64,000 nucleotides of DNA, taken from Pseudomonas putida. Lineage in GTDB: Bacteria; Pseudomonadota; Gammaproteobacteria; Pseudomonadales; Pseudomonadaceae. Where the stretch lies: the NCBI GenBank assembly GCA_041879295.1, contig CP047153.1, forward strand, positions 1-64,000, written 5' to 3'. Positions within the stretch are counted from its first letter, which is position 1, and the number at the start of each line of letters is the position of its first letter. Positions 19,162-27,624 of the stretch are shown here, in pieces. A program made the translations under genes and the position numbers. Below the pieces are notes generated by a model. It saw only the letters and a list, made by a program, of their open reading frames with translations. It had not been told where the DNA came from and searched no databases.

Positions 19162-20151
19162 CTATCTGTGGCCGTTCGAGGACGGCTGCGGGGCTATCTG
19201 TGCGGTGCGCTGGACAATGTTCAACAGCGTATCAGCGGAGAGGAAAGGGGAGTTCTTCAGCATCTGCTCAATGAGCAGAGTCACCACGCCAAAGCAGTCG
19301 CCTGGCCCGATAGGCACCGATCGAGGTGGCCGGCCTTTCGTATTCACCGAGAGAAAAACCTTCCCGGGCTGATTCTCGATCGTGAACCACTTTTCGTTTT
19401 GTGCACCATGCCCTTTCCCATCGAACTTCGTCTGCATCTGCATGAATGTCGCCAGCACGCCGGGCAGCTCGCGTCCAGATAGCTGAATGCTGATCTTGTC
19501 AGACCAGTTGAATCTCTTGGATGCGGTCGACTCTGCCGCTTCGATCCTAATCGTATGTTCACCACCCCTGGTCGTATCAGATTGGAAGCACACTGCGACC
19601 TTCCCGCCATACACATGCCGAGTAACAAATGTCTTCTCGCCTGCAGGCTCGCAGTCATTGTCAGAGGTGACGGGCTCCTCGGCAGTCTCAATGTCAGAAG
19701 CTTCGATCAGCACCGCTGGCTCCTGCGATGAGGAGAACTGCGAGTGAGCGTTTCGGTAGGTCTCGCACAGAGACCTACCAACATCTGAGTCTGCGTATCC
19801 ACCCTCAGACCAGTGCTTGAGCTGTTGAGAGAACTGTGGCCCCTGCGTTTTCCCGATGCCGATTAGCACAGGCAGTGATGGCTGGGGGAGGTTGGCTTGT
19901 AGGATGCGCTCAGCACATCCAGGCAGAATCGTGAAGAAGACTCCACGAAGATAGTGCAGGGCTGAGTTGTCGCCGGCTTTTGCCCGATCGATTGCGTCGG
20001 TGAGGTCATCACCCTCTGATTTGTAAACCTCATCGAGCACTTCGATGTCGGGAGCAGGAATTCGCAAACTAGAGAGCTTGGCAGATGCAGACTGGGCATC
20101 GAAACGCATAAAGAAGAACCCTTGGCTCAGTAAAATACCGTTCGTAGCCAT
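19162..20151 (-). CDS. Hypothetical protein
   Basis: 329 residues, convergent with repA with only two bases between the stops. The first residues before MRFDAQSASAKL (a second Met 14 codons in) may not be translated; neither start has a strong ribosome site. The N-terminal half is helical (DDLTDAIDRAKAGDNSAL), the C-terminal half beta-rich (KVFLSVNTKGRPPRSVPIG), with no signal peptide. No family recognised. Proximity to repA suggests a link to copy control, but nothing in the sequence proves it. Confidence 0.7.
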   Translation of the reverse strand: MATNGILLSQGFFFMRFDAQSASAKLSSLRIPAPDIEVLDEVYKSEGDDLTDAIDRAKAGDNSALHYLRGVFFTILPGCAERILQANLPQPSLPVLIGIGKTQGPQFSQQLKHWSEGGYADSDVGRSLCETYRNAHSQFSSSQEPAVLIEASDIETAEEPVTSDNDCEPAGEKTFVTRHVYGGKVAVCFQSDTTRGGEHTIRIEAAESTASKRFNWSDKISIQLSGRELPGVLATFMQMQTKFDGKGHGAQNEKWFTIENQPGKVFLSVNTKGRPPRSVPIGPGDCFGVVTLLIEQMLKNSPFLSADTLLNIVQRTAQIAPQPSSNGHR

Positions 20152-20184
20152 ATGGATACTAGCAATAGGGTCTTATCTTATCAA

Positions 20185-20194
20185 TACGTGTTAT
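20185..20194 (+). promoter_or_regulatory. Shared promoter motif TACGTGTTAT
   Basis: Exact copy of the 10-mer, 34 bases upstream (on the other strand) of the gene ending at 19162. Confidence 0.5.
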
Positions 20195-20225
20195 ATCCCT
20201 TTTGGGAATAACTACGCAGAAGATA

Positions 20226-20882
20226 CTACAGGATGTCTATATCGAGGGCTTTGTTTAGCTCGTCTTCAATGTCGACTGAGCAACCATCCAGCTGGAAATC
20301 AGATTTCGCCAGTACGCCCAACGCCATCATGATCACTGGGGTTCCGAGATCAATACGCTTCGCTACGATCCTGATAGCAGCAAGATCGCGGAGGGAGGGC
20401 TTAGGGCGACCCGTGCGCCATGAATTGAGCGTCTCAAACGGTACGTCGATTTTCTCGGCGGCCTCCTTGAGATCTTCTGACCAAGTGGCTGCGATCAGTT
20501 CATCCAGGATGAAAATCGGGGATGAGGCGACGTCTGCCTTCGTGACCTCCTCGAAATAGGCCGCGGTCTCATGGCTCTGGTTGACGGCTTTCGAATTGAA
20601 CACCGCTGACTGCTGGATCAGGCAGTAGTCCGACCAGCGAAAAACGTCCGCCATCTGTAGAACTCGAAACCCCGAGCAATGAAGAAATGCAGCGATCAGG
20701 TCGATTCGTTTTCGATCCAGTACGTCATGGAGGGGACGCGGTTTGGCTTTTGACTCATCCCCAAAACAACTGGCCAGCGTGTCTGCGGTGAAACCACAGG
20801 CCTTGCTAGCCTCTTGGAAGGGGAGCGATAGCAGTTCAGATCTATCGATTATGGCCTGATATAGGCGGAGCCCTGGGTTCAC
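20226..20882 (-). CDS. Putative HTH-containing protein
   Basis: 218 residues with two helix-turn-helix-like stretches: SKACGFTADTLASCFGDE near residue 25, and DLKEAAEKIDVPFETLNSW near 140, the latter followed by RTGRPKPSLRDLAAIR as in Cro/CI-type domains. Starts at GTG after AAGGA. It lies 16 bases downstream of the HDOD gene, in the same direction, so the two are probably co-transcribed. Likely a regulator; its target is unknown. Confidence 0.65.
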   Translation of the reverse strand: MNPGLRLYQAIIDRSELLSLPFQEASKACGFTADTLASCFGDESKAKPRPLHDVLDRKRIDLIAAFLHCSGFRVLQMADVFRWSDYCLIQQSAVFNSKAVNQSHETAAYFEEVTKADVASSPIFILDELIAATWSEDLKEAAEKIDVPFETLNSWRTGRPKPSLRDLAAIRIVAKRIDLGTPVIMMALGVLAKSDFQLDGCSVDIEDELNKALDIDIL

Positions 20883-20898
20883 TACAAATCCTTCTCTC

Positions 20899-21714
20899 TT
20901 AACCGATCATCAGCACTGATTCAGACACACGTTGTCGGCAGCTATCCAACAAATCATGAGAGAGGCCAAGAGATTTTGCTATCTCTGGGTCCACCCAGTC
21001 TGCGAGTGATGATCTATCCAACCCCATAACCACGCCATAAGCATAGGTCGAGGATACTGATAGCAATTGGCCAAGGATATCGGGTAGGGGGGATCTATTG
21101 GAATACGTGAGCAACGCTTTTTGGATTGGGGTCGGGAATTTCCAGCGCTTCAGCAGCTCTGCTCCAGCCTCAGCATTGTCAAATCCAAGCTGCGCCTGCT
21201 CGACAGGACGCCGGCCGACAAGGTCGAATGCATCAACGGATTGAACTACAGTGCAGGCTTCATCGGGCATTACCAGGTGAATGAGTAGGGCGCCTATGCC
21301 TTGCATCAAACCCGTAGTGAAAGCGATATCCCGCTCTGCACCTATGCTCTCCGCCAGGGCAGATGCCATGAACGCAGTATGCAAACCCATTTTCCAGTAG
21401 GTCGGCATATCAATACCTGGTGCGTCCGGCAGCGCCTTCAGTAGGCCTGTCGTGATAATGGTGGTACGGAAGTTGTGTATGCCAATTGTAGATATGGCAT
21501 CTTCGAGACGGGAAACAGTTCCGCTGCGTCCGAAATAAGCAGAGTTGGCCGTGCGTAGTACTTTTGCGGCGAGAGCCTGGTCAAGGCTCACTGCTTTCAC
21601 AATGCTGGACAACGGCACTGAGGGATCCCTAGACATCGCTAGTAGCTCCATAACCACCGAAGAGATCGTGGGTAAGGCTGCGGGATTCTTGAATATTTTT
21701 GCTAGGGCTTTCAT
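20899..21714 (-). CDS. HDOD-domain protein
   Basis: 271 residues covering one HDOD domain: LPTISSVVMELLAMSRDP, SIVKAVSLDQALAAKVLRTANSA split over about 15-60, then AISTIGIHNFRTTII. HDOD proteins are non-catalytic relatives of HD phosphohydrolases, used as signalling adaptors. No GGDEF, EAL or response-regulator domain is attached. First gene of a leftward unit with the HTH protein and possibly the gene at 19162-20151. Confidence 0.85.
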   Translation of the reverse strand: MKALAKIFKNPAALPTISSVVMELLAMSRDPSVPLSSIVKAVSLDQALAAKVLRTANSAYFGRSGTVSRLEDAISTIGIHNFRTTIITTGLLKALPDAPGIDMPTYWKMGLHTAFMASALAESIGAERDIAFTTGLMQGIGALLIHLVMPDEACTVVQSVDAFDLVGRRPVEQAQLGFDNAEAGAELLKRWKFPTPIQKALLTYSNRSPLPDILGQLLSVSSTYAYGVVMGLDRSSLADWVDPEIAKSLGLSHDLLDSCRQRVSESVLMIG

Positions 21715-21807
21715 AAAAAGTCTCAGTGAAATTTTGAGCCATCTATCCGTAGGTAGAAAGTCAAATTGTAACGTCTTGAACAGGCACGGTGAATCGCCCC
21801 TGGTTTC

Positions 21808-22693
21808 CTAGACACTCTCCAAGCTCAGGAAATAGCGTTTCTCATATTCTATTGGAGACAGCTGCATAGCACTGCTGTGTCGGCGTTTAGGGTTATAGAA
21901 CATTTCGATGTAATCGAAAATATCACTTCGGGCTTCTTCACGGGTTGTGTAGATCTTTCGTCGGATTCGCTCCCGCTTCAAAAGCTGGAAAAAGCTCTCG
22001 GCTACGGCATTGTCGTGGCAGTTTCCCCGCCGGCTCATGCTGCTGATTACATTGTTAGCCTTCAAGAAGCTTTGCCAATCTGAGCTACTGAACTGACTAC
22101 CTTGATCTGAGTGAATCATCACTTGCTGCTGTGGCTTGCGTCGCCACACAGCCATCAACATTGCGTCGATAGCCAGGTCGCTGCACATCCTTGGCTTCAT
22201 TGACCAACCAATTACTTGGCGTGAGAACAGATCCAGCACTACCGCCAGATAGAGCCATCCTTCATAGGTGCGGATGTAAGTGATATCTGTCACCCAGACC
22301 TTGTTCGGCTCACTGACCTTGAACTGCCGCGCGAGGTGGTTGGGCGAGGCCACTGTTGGTTTTTCCACCGTAAAAACCCTGGACGCCGCCGATAGCCCGT
22401 TTGCGAACGCAGCCCCTCCGCCTGCATCAAGCGCCCGACCTCGATTTCGTCCGCATTCCTCTCCCAGCTCACGTAGGTCATCGTGAATTTTGCGGTAGCC
22501 GTATACACCTCCGCTTTCTAGCCAAGCGTGTTTGATCAAGCCAAGCAGACGTTGATCTTCTTTTTGCTCGGGCAGATTGAGGCTCGGCCAGCCAGGCGTA
22601 GTAGCCGCTGGGGTGCACCTTGAGGGTTTGGCAAAGGCGCCGCACCGGGTAATCAGTCGAGTGCTTCTTGATGAAGGCGTACTTCAGCCGCAC
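21808..22693 (-). pseudogene. IS3-family transposase orfB, frameshifted
   Basis: The DDE integrase core is present: VWVTDITYIRTYEGWLYLAV carries the first Asp, MIHSDQGSQFSS the second, and AESFFQLLKRERI the Glu. Relative to the family the reading frame is broken after QSARAK by one extra A in an A run (about 22580). A second segment (about 22365-22455, expected GRLMQAEGLRSQTGYRRRPG) lies in another frame between an extra C and extra T and A bases. The expected sequence is from memory of the family. Confidence 0.85.
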
Positions 22694-22962
22694 TCCTTGG
22701 CAAAGTACGCGGCGGCCTTTTTTAAGATGTCTCGCTCTTCCGTCACGCGCTTGAGTTCAGCGCGCAGCTTGCGCAGTTCGGCCTGCTGATCGTCGTCTTG
22801 CTGACGCTGCTCTTGGGGCTTGCTGTAGACCTTGATCCAGGCGTAAAGGCTATGCACGGACATGCCCAGGCGCTGGGCGACATCGGCGACGGGTTTGCCT
22901 TTCTCGGTCACTTGCTTGACCGCTTCGATCTTGAATTCTTCGGGGTAACGCTGACGACTCAT
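22684..22962 (-). CDS. IS3-family transposase orfA
   Basis: 92 residues with the HTH_Tnp_1 pattern (RYPEEFKIEAVKQV, GMSVHSLYAWIKVY) and a C-terminal leucine-zipper-like stretch (LRKLRAELKRVTEERDILKK). It is intact and overlaps the start of orfB by ten bases, consistent with programmed -1 frameshifting in the family. Confidence 0.95.
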   Translation of the reverse strand: MSRQRYPEEFKIEAVKQVTEKGKPVADVAQRLGMSVHSLYAWIKVYSKPQEQRQQDDDQQAELRKLRAELKRVTEERDILKKAAAYFAKECG

Positions 22963-23258
22963 GGCACCTCCTATTTGGGCCTCATTATGAGGCTTGGAGG
23001 TGTCTACGAAACTAGGGGCGATTCACGGTCATTAATGATTCAAGAATTGGATTCCTGCGCCGATAGTGTCAAATGGCCAAAAAAAAGTAATTTCAGAAAT
23101 CCTTAACGCGGAGATGTACGCTGCCTGTATTGAATTAATGTTGATAGTATTTTTCGTTATTGGTGTGTGATTTCATCTTACACACGCATGTGACACATCC
23201 CCTGAGGCAAGGCAGTTAGGCGAAAAGCCTCAACAGCACACTCTTTCAGGAGACCCAC

Positions 23259-23876
23259 ATGATTTCGTACCCACAACATAATCAAGCGCAAACTCGTTCC
23301 CTGCTGATTTCCGGACTGTTCCCCAATGGGGAGCCGTTCGCGGAAGAGGTCCAAGCCGATTCTTCCTACGTAGCCCAGATCAAGGTGCTCGCCCAGTGTC
23401 GCTATAGCGATCTGGGTGGTGACCTGGATGTCACCGGGCTGACAGATGCTGCCACTGGGTCATCTGTACAGGACTCGCTACTGTCGGCCGAGCAGGACCT
23501 CCTCAGCGAAGTAGAGGCTGTCGAGTATGTGATTCACACCGTTCAAAATTCCCTCAATAATGGCCGCACGTTTTCAGTTGGTTCCACCAGCGAGTTGCGC
23601 GCTTTCGTTGAGTTCTTCGACCTCATCTTATCCGAGGCCCCTCATGCGTTTGACGGGCTATGCTCCGGCGATCGGGTGGCAGATGATGAGGAAATCACCC
23701 TTGATTTCGAAGATTCCAGTTCCGCTGAGTTTGCGCTCGTGCCGGCAGATGCTCTGCTGACGCTGGCCACTGTGGCGCTGGGGGAGGGGAGGGCTGTTGC
23801 CGCTTATCAGGTAATGACGATGGCGAGCATCACCCGTGTTGCATTGAGCAAGGCCTGCATTCGGGCCTTGGTGTAA
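23259..23876 (+). CDS. Hypothetical protein
   Basis: 205 residues, acidic, after the ribosome site CAGGAGA. Mixed alpha/beta, no membrane segment, no motif I recognise. The only Cys are isolated. Single-gene unit ending in a strong terminator shared with the convergent neighbour. It lies to the right of the insertion sequence. Confidence 0.75.
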   Translation: MISYPQHNQAQTRSLLISGLFPNGEPFAEEVQADSSYVAQIKVLAQCRYSDLGGDLDVTGLTDAATGSSVQDSLLSAEQDLLSEVEAVEYVIHTVQNSLNNGRTFSVGSTSELRAFVEFFDLILSEAPHAFDGLCSGDRVADDEEITLDFEDSSSAEFALVPADALLTLATVALGEGRAVAAYQVMTMASITRVALSKACIRALV

Positions 23877-23917
23877 AAAAGACCTTCTGGATACCCTCCA
23901 GAAGGTCTTTTTTTTTA
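23877..23917. terminator. Bidirectional terminator
   Basis: AAAGACCTTCTGG / CCAGAAGGTCTTT with a seven-base loop, flanked by A and T runs, between convergent genes. Confidence 0.95.
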
Positions 23918-24238
23918 CCACTGCATTTTCAATTGGTGTAGCTCGCTGATGCGTGCATGCAACTGGTCCTGGAAGTGGACTACCTGGCCTTTCAGATACA
24001 CCCGAATGCTCGCGAAGCGTTCACTCCCTACCCAGCCTGCCCTTGCTGGATCAACGATGCATCTGATGCTGCCGGTGAGGTCGGAGGCGATGAAACTCAA
24101 CCAAGCCTCTCCCTCAATGGATGCGGTCTTGGGTGGCTCTGAAATCAAGTAGACGCCTTCGAAGTTACGGCCGGCAAGCAGTGTTGCAATGTGGTGGTGG
24201 CGGCCGCTTTCTGCGTACTCATCAGCGTTGCAAATCAT
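23915..24238 (-). CDS. Hypothetical protein, possible OB-fold
   Basis: 107 residues. Alternating strands (NFEGVYLISEPP, GEAWLSFIASDL, SIRCIVDPA, SIRVYLKGQVVHF) suggest a small beta-barrel of OB type. Start ATG follows GGAAATCCC. Not recognised. Convergent with the gene at 23259. Confidence 0.65.
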   Translation of the reverse strand: MICNADEYAESGRHHHIATLLAGRNFEGVYLISEPPKTASIEGEAWLSFIASDLTGSIRCIVDPARAGWVGSERFASIRVYLKGQVVHFQDQLHARISELHQLKMQW

Positions 24239-24349
24239 GGGATTTCCGTCGACTCAGTAGAAAAAGAACAGCACCTAGGGTATAGTAATTTTTATGCAAA
24301 TTAGTTATAGATACTTGTTTGCTGAATTGTACACCAATGAGGATTACGC

Positions 24350-24718
24350 ATGAGCAAGTTGGCTGAATTTCGTGCTGCAGAGAAAGCACTGCAAGAGCAA
24401 CTTTCTGCTTTGGAAGCGCTGAAAAATGATTCAGGGCTGCAACGTGAGATTGAGTTCGAGGAAAAGCTCAAAAGCCTGATGGAAGAGTACGGCGCGAATT
24501 TGGGCAAGGTCATCGCCATTCTTGACCCGGCTTCAAGTCTGCGCAAAATCAATGCACGGCCAGAAGGCGATCGTCAGCAGCGTAAGCCACGTGAGGTCAA
24601 GGTCTACAAAAATCCCCACACCGGTGAGACTATCGAGACCAAAGGCGGCAATCACCGCCAGCTGAAAGAGTGGAAAACTCAATATGGTGGTGACGTCGTC
24701 GAATCCTGGAAAAGCTGA
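24350..24718 (+). CDS. MvaT-family (H-NS-like) nucleoid protein
   Basis: 122 residues: an N-terminal coiled-coil oligomerisation region (LAEFRAAEKALQEQLSALE) and a C-terminal AT-rich-DNA-binding domain with the MvaT signature YKNPHTGETIETKGGNHRQL. MvaT proteins of Pseudomonas silence AT-rich foreign genes. Plasmid-borne relatives such as Pmr of pCAR1 reduce the burden of a new plasmid on host transcription. The preceding 100 bases are very AT-rich, suggesting autoregulation. Confidence 0.93.
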   Translation: MSKLAEFRAAEKALQEQLSALEALKNDSGLQREIEFEEKLKSLMEEYGANLGKVIAILDPASSLRKINARPEGDRQQRKPREVKVYKNPHTGETIETKGGNHRQLKEWKTQYGGDVVESWKS

Positions 24719-24737
24719 GTCCCATTAGCTCGTCACA

Positions 24738-24768
24738 AAACCGGCTTCAGCAGCCGGTTTTTTTTCGC
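24738..24768 (+). terminator. Terminator of the mvaT-like gene
   Basis: AAACCGGC / GCCGGTTT stem followed by a run of T. Confidence 0.9.
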
Positions 24769-24770
24769 CA

Positions 24771-24795
24771 AAAAAAACCCGCATAAATGCGGGTT
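24771..24795 (-). terminator. Terminator of the leftward regulator gene
   Basis: AACCCGCAT / ATGCGGGTT with a two-base loop. The A run on its left becomes a T run on the minus strand. Confidence 0.85.
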
Positions 24796-24800
24796 CGTAT

Positions 24801-25970
24801 TTAAGAGCGCTCTGCTTGAAGCCGCTGCTCTACAGCTTTTCTCATACGAATCTCGTAGTCGATCCGCTGCTCATAACGAGCCAGAGCCGTTGCATCTGGT
24901 TTGGTCTCGTTGTTACGCCACCGGTAGATCGTCATTTTGGTCACCCCAAGTATGGTGGCCATGTCTTCGTCTTTCTCGGCATCGATGGAGAGGCGAGTCA
25001 TCCATTCAGCCAAGATGACGTTCATGTCCCGGTCGAAACGCAAAAGGCGTTCTCTCCGGTGCGGCTCCTCTGCCAGAAGACCCCGAGCCTTTTCCATTAC
25101 CTCCGTGGGCACCGACGCAGTCCGGCCATAGATGTAGGAGGAGAGTCTAGGGAGACCAATGCCCAGGGCAAAGGCATAGTCTTGATTGCGTAGGCCCAGG
25201 TCAGAGCCGATCTTCACCAGTTCTTGCTGATCAACCGAAAGCTCGGCCCGGCTTCCGCCGCGGGGACGCTTCACACCAGCATCAGCTGGCTTGGTTCGCG
25301 ATGAAGTGTCCGTATCGTTTTCTTGGTCGTCCGTAGGCTGAGGTTGTACGAGGCGCACCATTGGATCTTGATCCATGGCATAGATGCCGGAACTGGCCAC
25401 TGTTTGTTCTCCGTTGATCACCCGTTTAAGTGCTGCGGCCATTTTAATGGTGGCAGCTTCTGTATCGATATCTCGATCGTGGTCTACTTCTACCTGGTCG
25501 GCTAGACCGACCTGCTCCAGTTCCTCACCCTTCTCTTGCATGTCCTCGATGGAGCGATGATTGATCATCAGCTTCTGGCGATCTCTCAGGACTTCTCGGC
25601 TGACGTTGTGCGCCACAGCGTACACAACCGCATAGACGGCATCCTGATCTTCAATCTTAGCCAGCATAGAGCCGAAGAAGACTTCCAGCGTCCTTTGCAG
25701 GACCTCTTCAAAGTCGCTGAGTTCGCACTTATTTTGACGGAGCTTGACCCTGCAGATTTTGCGAACGCGCTCATCGCGATCCATCTCGAAGGCCAGACGA
25801 TTCACAAACTTGCGTGAGCGGTCCTCGTTCGAGATGTAAGTCCCGCACAGCTTTTCAAAGGTCGAGGGGGGGCCGGATGGCTCGGAGGGGGGGAGTAACT
25901 CGATGTCGGTGTCTAGCACAAGCCCTGAAGCAGTCTCTTGCTCCAGGGCATCAATCTTTTCTACTGCCAT
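24801..25970 (-). CDS. Regulator with sigma-region-2-like and HTH domains
   Basis: 389 residues. Residues about 75-135 (CELSDFEEVLQRTLEVFF … VYAVAHNVSREVLRDRQK) follow the pattern of sigma-70 region 2 of ECF factors, where a DxEDxxQ helix is followed by a WLxxIARNxxxDxxR helix. The middle is hydrophilic. The C-terminus has a Cro/CI-like HTH (DMATILGVTKMTIYRWRNNE). No region 4 is obvious, so an alternative sigma factor is only one possibility; a DNA-binding repressor is another. Transcribed with the small gene 24 bases upstream. Confidence 0.6.
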   Translation of the reverse strand: MAVEKIDALEQETASGLVLDTDIELLPPSEPSGPPSTFEKLCGTYISNEDRSRKFVNRLAFEMDRDERVRKICRVKLRQNKCELSDFEEVLQRTLEVFFGSMLAKIEDQDAVYAVVYAVAHNVSREVLRDRQKLMINHRSIEDMQEKGEELEQVGLADQVEVDHDRDIDTEAATIKMAAALKRVINGEQTVASSGIYAMDQDPMVRLVQPQPTDDQENDTDTSSRTKPADAGVKRPRGGSRAELSVDQQELVKIGSDLGLRNQDYAFALGIGLPRLSSYIYGRTASVPTEVMEKARGLLAEEPHRRERLLRFDRDMNVILAEWMTRLSIDAEKDEDMATILGVTKMTIYRWRNNETKPDATALARYEQRIDYEIRMRKAVEQRLQAERS

Positions 25971-25994
25971 AAAGGGCTCGTTGATTTATCCAAC

Positions 25995-26279
25995 CTACGC
26001 AGCCACGGTATCCACAGATCGGTCCAGTTGAGGGAGAGCGACACTCCTGAATTGCGCCAGCGAACTGGACACATCGAGGAGGACATTGATGCCGGCGGCC
26101 AAGATCTCAGTCTTGATCTCAGGGTAGGCACTCATCGCGTGCTCGATCCGTTCACCTACTTTTCGGATCTGGTCCGCTTGGCTTAGATCATCCACCCCGA
26201 ACACTGTGCTGGGGTTCTGACCAGGTTCCACACCAAGGGCGTCCAGGCCGATTTCGATTGGGGAGTACTCGTGGATCAT
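25995..26279 (-). CDS. Small hypothetical protein, paralogue A
   Basis: 94 residues, helical, homologous to the next gene upstream: both begin with an EIGLxxLG motif and share YPEIKTEILAAG / FPEAKTEILLAG and a helical end. It is co-directional with, and 24 bases before, the sigma/HTH-like gene, suggesting a joint role. Function unknown. Confidence 0.7.
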   Translation of the reverse strand: MIHEYSPIEIGLDALGVEPGQNPSTVFGVDDLSQADQIRKVGERIEHAMSAYPEIKTEILAAGINVLLDVSSSLAQFRSVALPQLDRSVDTVAA

Positions 26280-26326
26280 GAAGCATTACCTCTGGTAGCG
26301 ACCGCATAAGGCCGCTTTTATTGATT

Positions 26327-26340
26327 ATACGTACGTGACA
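26327..26340 (+). promoter_or_regulatory. Variant of the TACGTGTTAT motif
   Basis: ATACGTACGTGACA lies about 48 bases before the leftward start at 26279 and shares TACGTG with the other copies. Confidence 0.35.
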
Positions 26341-26446
26341 GAGAACGTCAATCAAATCCATAACGCGTAAGTGGAAGACTGGCCCGTTTCAAATCGTTGT
26401 ACTGTGCATTACGCAGGCATGTGATTGGTGATGCAGGGGCGAGTGA

Positions 26447-26731
26447 TCAGATGCAGGTAGCCTGGATTGCCCGCTCGAAGCCGGACAATGCCGCGTGAAC
26501 CTCAGTCATATCTGATGCAAATGTTGACGCGATAACGACGCCAGCCAGGAGAATTTCAGTCTTGGCTTCTGGGAAGTCTGTCATTGCTTTGAGCATGCAC
26601 TTTGAAGCGCACTTGTTAGAGCAGCTTTTATTGAATCGTGGGCAGTGCGGTTTGCCATCGGTTGAGAGGCAACCCAGCGACGAAAGACCGATTTCCGTAG
26701 CTCCCTGGTATGTGTCAAAGCTGAAAGACAT
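26447..26731 (-). CDS. Small hypothetical protein, paralogue B
   Basis: 94 residues, paralogous to the gene at 25995-26279 but with an added Cys cluster (CLSTDGKPHCPRFNKSCSNK and two more Cys) that could bind metal. Such a cluster is absent from its partner. Starts MSFSFDTYQG after AGGGA. Function unknown. Confidence 0.7.
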   Translation of the reverse strand: MSFSFDTYQGATEIGLSSLGCLSTDGKPHCPRFNKSCSNKCASKCMLKAMTDFPEAKTEILLAGVVIASTFASDMTEVHAALSGFERAIQATCI

Positions 26732-26943
26732 GCTGTGTCCCTAATTCCTATCTAGTCCGTTGATTGGCGATGCGGGACAAATTATAGGGACGTGTTGTTA
26801 TGAGGGTCAACAAATCGGCGCCAGAAAAGTTCCCTAAAAAGTGCGGTTTAATGCGTGCAAAATTTGGTATGCACGATTTTTCGTATGCCAAAAAGCCGCT
26901 CAGGGCGTGGGTGGGAGAAGTGTAATCCATTTGATGAATAAAA

Positions 26944-26973
26944 AAACCAGCACCTTAAATAAGGCGCTGGTTT
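26944..26973 (-). terminator. Terminator of the leftward membrane-protein gene
   Basis: AAACCAGC…CCTT pairs with AAGG…GCTGGTTT around an AAAT loop, with an A run on the left. Confidence 0.85.
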
Positions 26974-26984
26974 ATGTGATGCAG

Positions 26985-27530
26985 TTAAAGAAAGACGTCT
27001 CCATCAGGAACAATGAGGATGTCTCCGGGTGTCTCTACTATGCGGGTTTGATCCTCGAAGAGGTCACCCACGGATCCAATAGTAGGGGCTACATTTTCCG
27101 TGATCGGTTTCTTGACCCTTTTGGCTACGAGTGCGCATTGCACGGTTTCTGGCCGCTGTTTAGTGGTGGGTGGAGTGATACCGTTGCCTTGAGGAAGATT
27201 CTTGAGATGTGCATCGTTTCGTCTCGTTGGTGGGTGCGGAATGTCGCTAAGGTCATATGCCTTGGGTGTATCCCGCTTGCGTTGAGTCTGTCCTGTGCGT
27301 TCGAGCTCGTAGGTCCGTTGTGGTTTAAATGAAGCATTGTCACTTTTGGTATGAATAACTGGCCAATATGTGAAGCTCCCTGTTTTCCACCAAGCGATTA
27401 CTGGTACACATATAAGAAGTGTCAATGCGAAAAGCGCTAACTTATACGCTACACCCGTAACTACTACCAGCGCTATGTAGACAAAAACTACTACAAGCCA
27501 CGCCGATACATGCCTATTGATACGTTTCAT
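26985..27530 (-). CDS. Membrane-anchored hypothetical protein
   Basis: 181 residues starting MKRINRHVSAWLVVVF; the GGGAGACAG ribosome site decides this start over an open frame 14 codons longer. Two adjacent hydrophobic helices (about 9-29 and 32-50) form a hairpin, leaving a basic, disordered C-terminal tail of about 130 residues, probably cytoplasmic. Not recognised. A 163-residue open frame on the other strand here is a shadow. Confidence 0.7.
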   Translation of the reverse strand: MKRINRHVSAWLVVVFVYIALVVVTGVAYKLALFALTLLICVPVIAWWKTGSFTYWPVIHTKSDNASFKPQRTYELERTGQTQRKRDTPKAYDLSDIPHPPTRRNDAHLKNLPQGNGITPPTTKQRPETVQCALVAKRVKKPITENVAPTIGSVGDLFEDQTRIVETPGDILIVPDGDVFL

Positions 27531-27588
27531 TCTGTCTCCCAGGTTCGCTTTATGAGAGGGGATGCCGCACATACCTGTGCAAAACAGG

Positions 27589-27616
27589 GAAAAAAAATCC
27601 CCCGTTTCCGGGGGAT
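27589..27616 (-). terminator. Terminator of the exonuclease gene
   Basis: ATCCCCCG / CGGGGGAT stem with a run of A to its left. Confidence 0.85.
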
Positions 27617-27624
27617 GTGTGGCG

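Larger units (their letters stand above)
21790..23025 (-). mobile_element. IS3-family insertion sequence
   Basis: A 1236-bp element bounded by imperfect inverted repeats beginning TGAATCGCCCCT at both ends (26-base terminal match with three differences). It is flanked by a 3-bp direct repeat CGG, as expected for IS3-family insertion. It carries overlapping orfA and orfB on the minus strand with a classical AAAAAAG slippery run in orfA (about 22718-22725). orfB contains several one-base insertions relative to the family, so the element is probably inactive or mis-assembled. Confidence 0.95.

Noticed and set aside
26841..27332. 163-codon plus-strand frame
   Set aside because: The minus-strand gene here has a ribosome site, membrane helices and a terminator.
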